Assembly: GCA_037951105.1 (NCBI GenBank)
Contig: JBAMJV010011327.1
Span: 1 to 64,000, forward strand
Direction: 5' to 3'
DNA from: Echinarachnius parma
Taxonomy: Eukaryota; Echinodermata; Echinoidea; Clypeasteroida; Echinarachniidae
Length of the DNA stretch: 64,000 nucleotides
This document shows, piece by piece, positions 1 to 10,600 of this stretch. The position numbers were made by a program, and so were the translations under genes. The first letter of the stretch is position 1, and every line of letters starts with the position of its first letter. The notes under the pieces were generated by a model. It worked only from the letters and a program-made list of their open reading frames with translations. It was not told the origin of the DNA and did no database searches.

Positions 1-1479
1 CTGCTCGCTTTCCGGGCACAGAGCTCGGTACGGACAATAGCCAGTCTAGTGGTTACATAACCCGCTTTGAAGTTGAATGAATAGCTATTGAAAGTTCTGA
101 ATAGACCGCCTTTCGTGGAGGTTTGCAGCGAGCAGTTTCTGTGATTTTTGAAAAGTGACCTGTAGTGTTTCCATGGCATTTTTCTCTTTTTTGGCAAAAG
201 CAAACTTGTAATTTTTGAGATATGCTTCATAAGGAGAATAATAGCTTTTCTGTGTCTAAATATGAATCGATTGGTGCTATGGATTTTAGTGAGCGTTGCT
301 CTGAAAAGGTGATAAGTTTCTTTTGGAACCCAGTTTATATATTCAATATCCAATTGTCTTACCTTTGAACAGTCCTCGTAATGTGATATAGCTTTAATTA
401 AAACATAGTATATATATACAACATGTCCCAAAATTAATTACAACGGGACTTTCTGCAACAATAACTTTAAAGATCTTAGATCAATCAGAATATTTGTATG
501 AAACTATAACTTATTACTTACATCTTGCAGAAAACTCGATTTGCTTTAGTGGTCATGGAGAATGAGGATCTTTTGTTAATCATGTCAGATGTCCCTTCCC
601 TCCAGGTTTTGTAATGTAAGGAGACGCGTTGTCCATTGTGTTCACAGCGTTTATGAACGAAAATGGACACATGACATGATTGACAAAAGATCCTCATCTC
701 CTCCATGACCACTGAAGCAAATCGAATAGGGTTTTCTGCAAGATGTAGGTAATAAGTTATAGTTTCATACCCTGAAATATCATTCTGATTGATCTACTAC
801 CGGTATTTTAAAGTTATCGTTGCAGAAAGTCCCATTGTAATTAATTTTGGGACATGTTGTAGTACTCTTTGTAGCAACCTCTGTAGATAAATGAAGTATG
901 GAGTAATAATGTGATGTTGCTTTCTTCCAATCATAAATGGAGTTATTTTCTTCCATCTTTTACTCCAGATGTTGTTGTCGATTTGCATTTATCATGAAAA
1001 TGTGAAATTTTTAATTACATATGTGTCAAACATAGTGGATACAAACGTAACATTGTTCCAGTTGTAAACAATTATTTTAGTAATAATCAAGTATTAAAAG
1101 TGAATATTATAATTGTGCGTAGAATATAATAACTGACACTTGGATACAAGCATTTGAACAGATTACATGTGTTTTCCGATCTACAAATAAGATTTTATTG
1201 AAAAGAATTAATTCAGAAATTTATTTGTAGCACTATGAGATTATATTCTTGCTTTATTTGACAAAAAACAAACTTGTGTAACAATTTTATTGGACAAAAC
1301 TTTTTTATTATGCATTGGACAAATTACTAAGTGACATAATTTTACATTTATATGGACATTCATTAGGGATAAAGTAGTTAAATTATAAACATATCTCAAC
1401 ACTGTACAAAAATACTTCAATATATATAATGTAATTGAGGACATTCTTCTACCAAGAGAGATATATGTAACCCATTTTA
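1..1479. other. No recognised gene
   Basis: AT-rich. A 56-codon open stretch (minus, 255-85) has no recognised similarity. GTCATGGAGAATGAGGATCT at about 553 is inverted at about 691, indicating another small foldback repeat across roughly 430-860 (AAAATTAATTACAACGGGAC and its near complement). Confidence 0.5.
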
Positions 1480-1667
1480 GGGGGTGTTTCACAAAGATAC
1501 TAAGTTGAACTGTTCTCTTTAAAAGACATACATTTTTTATGGACATTTCAAATACTTGCATTAAAAAAAAAAAAAATTTTATTCCAAGGCTACAAATGGC
1601 TTTCTATAATTGTCAGGTCCAACTTAGAGCTAAGTTTAACTTAGAATTTGTGTGAAACACCCCCCCA
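1480..1667. mobile_element. Short TIR element (GGGGGTGTTTCACA family)
   Basis: Ends GGGGGTGTTTCACAAAGAT and ATTTGTGTGAAACACCCCC are inverted, each followed inward by a CTAAGTT-type box. The same ends bound the larger nested element at 43730-45286, so this is a short non-autonomous relative. Confidence 0.7.
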
Positions 1668-1848
1668 GGTAAAACTTTGTTTTTATCTATAAATTTATTA
1701 AAACCAACTTGCAATATAAAAGAAATATCATGTCTCTTTTGTTTCTTTATTATAAATACACAAATATAGATTAGAGAACTATACACAATTCTGCTGAAAA
1801 CTGCTTATATATCTACCATAATAACGCCTGCGTAATAAAATGAGTCAA

Positions 1849-2260
1849 TACAGGGTGGCCCAAAAAAAACGGAATGGGGCACTTCCCAAAATATAGTAAC
1901 AAATGTATTATGTCCATCGGATAGAGTCTTTTCAAATGAACAACGATACCAAGAACAGTCAATCAGGTTCTCTTTTTTGTCAATTTGTATTGAGCCAGCG
2001 CTTGATGAATCGGGCATGCTCGCTAAATGGTATTACGGGCAAGGAGTGCGGTTAAACTGGCATTGACTAGTTCGAAATCGACATAAATCGGCACCTGACA
2101 TGGTCTCACTCACTGCGTCCTTAACGAAAACGACCTGACCAAAATTACTGTTCTTGGTATAATTTTTCATTGGAAAGGACACCCTATCCGATGAACATAA
2201 ACATTGTGGTATTATATTTTGGGAAGTGCCCGTTCCGGTTTTTTTGGGCCACCCTGTATT
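1849..2260. mobile_element. Mariner-like MITE (CAGGGTGGCCCA TIR)
   Basis: Starts TACAGGGTGGCCCAAAAAAA and ends in TTTTTTGGGCCACCCTGTA. Further inside, CACTTCCCAAAATAT is also inverted. A duplicated terminus (GGGCCACCCTGTAT) follows at 2261-2274. The TIR and TA flanks fit the Tc1/mariner class; no transposase remains. Confidence 0.75.
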
Positions 2261-2274
2261 GGGCCACCCTGTAT

Positions 2275-4450
2275 AGGGCCTACATTTTTTTATCCTAGCA
2301 GATCTTCTTCAGAGGAATAAAATGAATACATAAAATTTGCTGTTTTCTACATAAATTCCTTCACATAACTGAACAATCTAAAATAGAGCTTTCTCATTGC
2401 CACTCTTAAATTCTAAAAGTTGTTACTGTTGTTAATACCAATCAATACTTGTTTAATATTGCACAATTTTCTAAAAAAAAACATTTCAAAAACTATTTTA
2501 GAATTGCAAATCTTACAATAGTTATTTAATTCCAACAATTTTGGATTTTTCTTAAATGATTAAACAATTTAAATCCTGCGTTTATATTTTAATATGCACA
2601 TAATAATTTTCATGTAAATTTTTTTGTTTTTCATCATTTCCAATTAACTATGCTGTATGCATGGTTCATATATGCAAAGACCTGTAAAGCCATTTGTACA
2701 AATTTGAAATGATTGCAATGAAATGTGCTAAAAAACAATGAAAGTAATTAAATATATTAAATGGCAATTCAAATATTTAAAAATACTGTACACATGAACT
2801 TGATATAAAATCAGTAAGGTAAATTTAAGTAAGAAAATAATCTCAAACAATGACAAAAATAGCTTTAACTCTAGAGCTCTGTAAGATTTCCCTTCAAAAC
2901 AAATTAAATGTTTTCTTTATTAGAAACTCATGTGGAAAAAATAGCTGTATATTGATTTGGCATGAAATATTCTACAATAAAATGCAAATGCTAACCTCAA
3001 CAAATTAGTACCAACATTTGCAGGCAAAAGTCTAAATTCAGGCCCTGTTATTTACCAAGAATTCTAAACTCAGTTGAGTTATTTTCCAAAAATATCTAAC
3101 TAGGTTTTCAGTCTCTTCACATGTAGCGCTTGCTGGCATTCCTGTAACATGATTCAAAGGGGTCCCATGCAAACGTGGCGAGGGGCGAGGGGCGATCTGC
3201 TCCGGGGATCCCCCTTGCAAACGGAGCCCCTACATTGGAACCCTGGGGAGGCACATACCTACCAAAAATTTGATGAAGTGCCCCCCCCCCCCCTACTCTG
3301 GGGGTCCATCATCCACTTCTATGTGGCAACTAGACCACATTTCATTAATTAACCCTGCTAGCTTAGTTCCATGCTAAGTCTATTTCAAATGATACTGTTT
3401 AGTGAGCAACTAACTGTTTTCCCAGTCCCCACCTAGGTTAGCTGGGTGTGAGCCTTTGGTACCCGCTCAGTTAACCCAAATAAAAGATTATGTGGTTAAT
3501 AACTAGCCACATCTTCCAAAATAGGCTTAGCATGAAACTTAGCTAGCAGGCTATTATGAAATATGGGCCCTGGTGGGATATATTGCTATAATGTCCGCAC
3601 ACTAAGTAGACGTAAGTAGTTCCTACATTGTCCGATGCATGATCGAGGCAGTCATCACTTTCCAGCAGGAACGGTTAGCAGTGAGTGTGCTGATGTTGCT
3701 CCGATTCCCGAGGCTGCTTTTGAGATCCTGTTGAATATGTTCTGTTGCTAGCTCATTACTCTATAAGTGTACGTAGCCAGCTCATACCGAAGATAACAAA
3801 TAATTGTCCATAATTGTCCGAACCAATTCGAACCACGAGGATCATGTTATTTCTCTCCCACAGAGGAAGCACACACGTGATGAGAAATCTGTATAAAGAA
3901 AAGGGTCAGGAAAATGTACATTTACTAGAGATGCCAACCCTCCCTGATTTAATAATAATAATAATAATATGAACATTGTATTAAGCGCTATATAAATGTA
4001 ATATATTATTACTATTATTATTATTTATATAGCGCAGCTACTATAAATATATACTCTACTGCGCTTATAGTTTCAGGGAAGTTCCCTGAAATTTATATTT
4101 GTTAATACATACGTCACACCATGCAAATTTCAATGCCTCCCTGCTGTTTGTGAAAGATTATTCCCATAATTCTGTATGCAATTGACAGAAACCTCCCTGA
4201 TTTCTGAATCATGAATTCCTCCCTGAAAGCTGAATGTAAAGGTTGGCATCTCTGATTACACATATACGTATGTTCTAAAATCATATCAATATTGACTATA
4301 ACCATAATTTCTTGGGGACAATTGACTACAGGCACTACTGCAAGTCAATCAGATTTCTTGGCTTTGGAGTTATTTATCATAAAAGTATCCTGTCTATGAA
4401 AACCAGTTGAAAGAGGTTATGAGAGAGAACGATGAAATGTAATACTGTAC
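2275..4450. other. No recognised gene; possible location of the missing last exon of gene B
   Basis: AT-rich sequence, a C11 tract near 3283 and an (AAT)n/(TTA)n stretch with GCGCTATATAAATG at 3950-4030. A Cys-x2-Cys exon resembling gene A's final exon was looked for and not seen. Confidence 0.5.
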
Positions 4451-4634
4451 CAGATTTAGAAGCAGAAATTCCTTCAGTTCTTCTTTGGCGTCCTCTCCCA
4501 AAACCATCATTTCCCGGGGACGTTTGACTTGTGAATGCTTTGCACATACGGCATACCAGTCTGGCCTCTTGACCCGGGGTCTCAGCTTCCTGGTTAGCCA
4601 TCTTCTTTTTCTCCATTTTGGCCAGTAGTTCCAG
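4451..4634 (-). CDS. RLR gene B exon 8 (first half of C-terminal zinc domain)
   Basis: 184 nt; begins LELLAKMEKKKMANQEAE and contains LVCRMCKAF, the first Cys-x2-Cys of the RLR C-terminal RNA-binding domain. Donor TCTG|GTACAG in phase 1 matches the gene A exon border. After the zinc pair the sequence (SQTSPGNDGFGRGRQRR) no longer resembles the family, which normally has a helix with an acidic patch here. No exon carrying the second Cys pair was found between 1 and 4450. Confidence 0.7.
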
Positions 4635-7600
4635 CTGTTTAAAAGAGTTCACGCTAAAATTAATTAGTTTATTGATAGATTGATTGATATAAAATGGTTT
4701 ATGTCAATCTTGACTTTGGAATGCTATAGAGTTTGCAAATAACTGGGTAGGGTTTCTGCCTTGAAATTCAAGAATGTTCTGCTTAGTTCTCGGTTGCAAC
4801 TTTATTACTAGTCAACGATAATGGTTTTGAAGATGTGTGAAGAATTTCTTCTCCAAGTACTTCATAATTATTAGCTTTAATGTTTCTTTATCACTGGAGT
4901 AGATCTATACAGTCGGCTTGCGGTTGCACCATGTGAGAAGGGAAAATTGGAGAGTCCTGTGAAGGACTGTTGGTATTCTTTCTTGGGTATATAGTCCTAA
5001 AAAGGACTACGGTAGTCCAGGAAAGGACTGTTGTTTTCTTTCTTGAGCTTGAAGTTCTAAAAAGAACTACAGTGCTGGTATGAGTTATGGGTAAGGAGAG
5101 GATGGGTAGTAGGAGGGGCTCGACATTTCAAACAGGTTGACTGTCCGTCGTCAGGAGTGGGGTAGATCTGTGTGTAGTTTCTTTGGTTCAGGGGGGATGA
5201 TCTATTCATTCATTCCCCCCCCCCCCCCCCTCCCCCTGAACAAAAGAACTTTCCGCAAATATATTACACCAGTGTTCTTTACCTGTTTTTCTCCCACCAA
5301 TCCCAGCCATTCTTCCTTCTTCATGCGGTTGATCTCCCGAATGGCTTCATCCATCTCCACAACTCTCTTCCTGTTCGTCTTCTCTCTGTTCTCGTTCATG
5401 GATCCTCTGAACATAAATAATTCGATTCCAAACATAAAATAATAATAATAATAACATTATATATTTCTTTTTTTTAAAATTACAAATAACTTCAGTTCTT
5501 TACAATCGGCTTCATGCGGTTGATCTCCCGAATGGCTTCGTCCATCTCCTCAACTCTCTTCCTGTTCTTCTTCTCCCTGTTATTCTTCTCCCTGTTCTCA
5601 TTCATGGATCCTCTGAACAAATATAAGATGATTCAATTCCAAACATTATGTATTTTATTTTTGTAAATAACTTAATTTCTTTACAAATCGCTTCATGCGG
5701 TTGATCTTTTGAATGGCTTCGTCCATTTCTTCAACTCTCAATCTTCCTGTTCTTCCTCTCTCTCTGTTCTTGTTCATGTACCCTCTGAAATATTATCTAA
5801 TTTAAGATAATTGATAAGTATATTAAATGAAAAAAAAAAAGAAATAGGGTTTCCCTGGAATTCGAACCTAAGACCTCCGGATTGCTAAAACCGCTGCTCC
5901 ACCAACTGAGCTAGAAAAAGCCCCTGTGCTAGTGTTCGTCCGTTAAACCTTTTCAATATATGTTCATTAAACTGACACAAACTTGAAGGCTAAGAAATCA
6001 ACTTGGGAATATGTGCGAGGAATCACCAAAGTGATGCAGCTTTTTTGTATAAATTATTTCAAACATACAGAGACAAAAACCAACACAATTAGGGCCTTTT
6101 CTAGCTCAGTCGTAGAGCACCTGTCTAGCAATTCTGAGGTCTTGGGTTCGAATCCTGGGGAAACCGTACTTTTTTTTGTTCCCTTGGACTGGACGGTGCC
6201 GATCTCGTTGCTGACAAAGTTGTACGGAATCATGAAGTACGTTACAATCTAAAGGTTTCATACGTGATATGTAACGAGCTATGTGACCTAGCTTCACCTC
6301 CAATTCTATTATTCATTTTATGTGTGACTTACCGTTCAAGAATGCGGAAGCATTCAAGGTTCCTAGCCCTGGCACAACCCTTGGACTGGACAGAGTCAAT
6401 CTCATTGGTGGCTGACAAAGTTGTACGGAATTATGGAGTTATAAACTAAAAGTTACATAATGTGATATGTAATGAGCTCTGTAACCTAGCTTTCACCCCC
6501 AAGTCTATTATTCAGACCTACTTATTTAGACATATTTAGACTTACCGTTCAACGATGAGGAAGCATTCAGAGTTCCTAGCCCTGGCGCGTCCCTTGGACT
6601 GGACTGTCCCGATCTCGTTGCTGACAAAGTTGTACCGAATGATGAAATTACAAGCTGGCACGTCGAGTCCTTCCTGGACAATGTCCGTAGCAATGAGGAG
6701 GTTGGCTTGACCTACAAAACATATACCGATAAAAACTCAATTAACAGAGATTAAAAGTCAGTCAATCGATTAAAGTTAGTTGGCCTTTGTAGATTACTAT
6801 AGCAGTCCTCATAAATGTCTTATCTCCTCCTTTTTTTGCACATTTTTTGCAAAAGTGTGTTTTCTAAAGCTCACAAGAATATGTTTATAACATAATTATT
6901 ATATACATGTATATATATATATATATATATGCATGACGTTTTGAATGTGTTGAAAACAAGGAAATGCAGCATGCTACATTTATATGCTCCATATTGATCA
7001 GCTGTTGGCTGAAGTTCAACAATTGGAAAGCTTTATGAAACAGGGCCCTGGGGAGGTGTTGAATAAAGAGTTGCGATTAATCGCAAGTCAGAAAATATAG
7101 GCATCTAGGCCAATCAGATTTGCGTTTTGAGCATTTGATGACATAAATGGTACCCTGGGGTACCAAATGAAAATCTGCCATTTTGTTTAATTTTTTTTTT
7201 TTTTTTCAGGGCTGTACACTGGGATACCAAAGAATATGAAATTATTTTTGTATGCTTTATTAACGTTCAAAAAGCTCTCTTTTCGCCCGGGGCAGCGTGC
7301 ATACAAGCGCTGCATGCACGACGCAATACACCAGCGGCGTCCATGATTGCCCTGCGGTACGGTTGTACTTCGGGTGGACACAAGATGGCGCCACTCAACG
7401 CAGGATACCGGGGTACAACGGTACCCCGGGGTACTGCGCGTGTCATCATTTGCAGACTTGCGATTAATTGCAACTTTTGCGTTTGGTTGCAACTCTTTAT
7501 GCAATACCCCAAAATCTAATGATAATACATGTACGTATTAGGATATCTTATAATCTTATACCAACCTGTCCTGAACAGCTGCAGGGCTTCCTCCTGTTTG

Positions 7601-10600
7601 GACGTCGACTGAGCATCCTCAACCTCCTTCCCCTGCCCAACGATTCTTGTCGGTCTGATGCGACTCGCTGGATTGGTTCTAACTACGCTGTTCAAGATGA
7701 AATCCAGGAGCGCCAATGTTGCAAAACGGGTCCTGGCCAGGAGAATCCCTTTGATATACAAGTAGAGTGAACATAAAGCAAACACACCATAGACAATATG
7801 TTACCAGAGATGAATACATAATTTGTTATATACAATACACCTATTGGAAAACAGTAGCGGTAGTGTGATGCGACTCGCTGGATTCGTTCTAACGACGCTG
7901 TTCAAGATGAAATCCAAGAGCGCTAATGTTGCGAAACGCGTCCTGGCAAGGAGTACAAGAAGAATGAGCAGAAGAGCAAACACAACATAGACAATGTTAA
8001 ACAGAGATGAATAAATTTGTTATATACAATACACCTATTGGAAAACAGTAACTGTAGACTGATGCGACTCGCTGGATTCGTTCTAACGACGCTGTTCAAG
8101 ATGAAATCCAGGAGCGCCAATGTTGCAAAACGGATCCTGGCAAGGAGAATCCCTTTGATATACAAAGAGAATGAGCAAAAAAGTACACCATAGACAATGT
8201 TAACAGAGATGAATACATTTGTAATATACAATACACCTAATGGAAAACAGTAACTGTAGTATAGGAACTCTCTTAGTTATACAGGCTGTTTTGCCTTTTG
8301 AGGCTCTTCAGTAACTAAACTTGGGGACAGTGGTAAGAACATATATATGTACCCAGAGAGGGTGTATTAAAAAGATGTACATTTGTTATGTACAATTCAA
8401 CTCTAGAAGAACAATAATCAAAATCAATAAATACAAATCTTGTTCCCAAAAACTTAAGTGGAAGACAATTCTGTAAAGTCCCACCATTAACATTTAACAT
8501 ATTCTAAAAAGTTCCAGGTCATTGCAAGAAAAAAGCTTTAACAATCATAATAATAATCAACTTTTAGCCTAACAATTTACCTCTAGAATTAGGCTTCTCC
8601 CTAAAGGTTTTCTCCAGGAGGTCCACAAGGCGTTTGAGCTTTGGTATCGTCAGCGGTTGCTCCTCCTGGACGAGCCCCATCAGCTTGGGGATGAACCCCT
8701 GGTAGGTTTCTCGACACCACTTTCCACCCGCCGTCGCATCAAAATCTTCTACATTCTGCGTTATGAACGTTTCAAATGCGTGGAGGACGTATTTCGCCGG
8801 GAGGTCCTCGTACGCCATCAAAGACAGATTGAGTTTCAACAGGTAGGTCATGACTGCGCACCCATCCTTGTTTCCTTTTTTTCTCTCGTACGATGCCAGC
8901 GGTCCGATCCAGGTCAGGTACTCAGGAGATCCGTAGCAGCCGTTCGGGTTCCCCGGCTGCATCTGGGAGTGGCTTACAAGGTTGTGTCGCTTCTCGATGG
9001 CGTGCATGATCCGTGTCAAGATTTGAACCATCCTCGTGCTGACCTGGCAGGGTGCCCGCACAGGTGTAGAGAGAATCTCATCCTTCTCGGGAAGATTGTT
9101 GAATCTCTCCAGCTCTGCAAATGGTAAAGAGCAACAAATTGCAAAATTTTACGTTGGAACTATACTTGTGTTCTGCCATACGAGGGAGAAATAGCTTTAT
9201 ATGATTGTTGAAATCCTTCCCCAGGTGCCGATGGAATTAATTCTAGTTGTGGAGCAACTTCCAACTTATCTAAAAATACACACTTTCTGCTGGAATGTCA
9301 GTTGTTTTGTGATGCCTACAAATTCACCCGATGTTGGTGATTTCACTTTGAAAAATCAGGCATCAGGAAAATATGGGGAAAAGGTTCAATATCAGCAAAA
9401 TCGAATGCATTGGAGTGGCGATACTGGATGCATCGGAGTGCTGAACTGAAATGGCAGCACTAGTGCCGGTCCTGACAGAGCTACATAAACAGGTCTGACT
9501 ATACATTATATCAGTGGAACCACTTTATAAACAGCCCTGATAAATAACAAAGTAATCTTTCTGATCCCAGCCACTTATATTCTTTTGTATTTTCCCCCTT
9601 AAATTACAAGATATATACTTGATATAACATTGTATAAACTCCCATGGTCCCAAGGACCTCATTATAAAGAGGTTCCACTGTAATCTACACATGTTAATAC
9701 CTTTAACGTTTGATGGTTCGCTGACTGTCCTCACTCCCGAGCAGTCGAGGTTGGCGCAGAGGTTGACAATGTGGCAGACCGCATTACTTGCTCCTCCTGT
9801 TCCTAGTGATGCTGTGAGTCCTGCAAGCGGGTTGAATAAAACAAGTTGCTCCCTTAGTAAGTGTTTTATTAAATGTATTTACAATGTTTGACAGACTGAC
9901 TGTCTTGGCTCCTGAGCAGTAGAGGTTGGTGTAGAGGTTGACGATGTGGCAGACCGCATCACTTGCTCCTCCTGTTCCTAGTGATGCTGTGAGTCCTGCA
10001 AAAGGGTTGAATAGAACAAGTTGCTCCCTTAGTAAGTGTATTATTATATGATATCTTTAATGATTGACAGTTCAGCAACATTCTTCACTCCTGAGCAGTT
10101 GAGGTTGGCGCTGAGGCTGACGATGCATCAGACTGCATCACTAATTCCTCCTCGATCCTGTTCCTAGTGATGCTGTGAGTCCTGCAAAAGGGTTGAATAC
10201 AAAAAATCCTCCCTTATTATTATCTTATAGATATCATGAATGATTGACAGTTCAGCAACATTCTTCACTCCTGAGCGGTTGAGGTTGGCGCAGAGGCTGA
10301 CGATGCATCGGACTGCATCTCTAATTCCTCCTCGATCCTGTTGGTGCAGAGGCTGACGATGCATCAGACTGCATCACTTCCTCCTCGATCCTGTTCCTAT
10401 ATAGTGATGCTGCAAGTCCTGCAAACAAACCTTTCATAGTCAGAAACTTTCATAGTAGAAATATAAATGTTTGTAACTAAATTATATATATGTTTGTATA
10501 TATATATCTATTTATATATATTGAGGCGAGATTGATAGATGAACTAGACAAGCAGCTTGATTATTTCCTTTGAAAAAACAAATTGTGAAAGAAAATAATT

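Noticed and set aside
85-255. A 56-codon open stretch on the minus strand ending in TAG, Lys-rich
   Set aside because: An acceptor-like ACACAG precedes it, but the phase does not suit gene B exon 8, there is no Cys pair and no family resemblance.
9885-10418. Exon 3 copies as mutually exclusive alternative exons
   Set aside because: Copies lack donors, are truncated, or are frameshifted; only 9701-9820 could be spliced.
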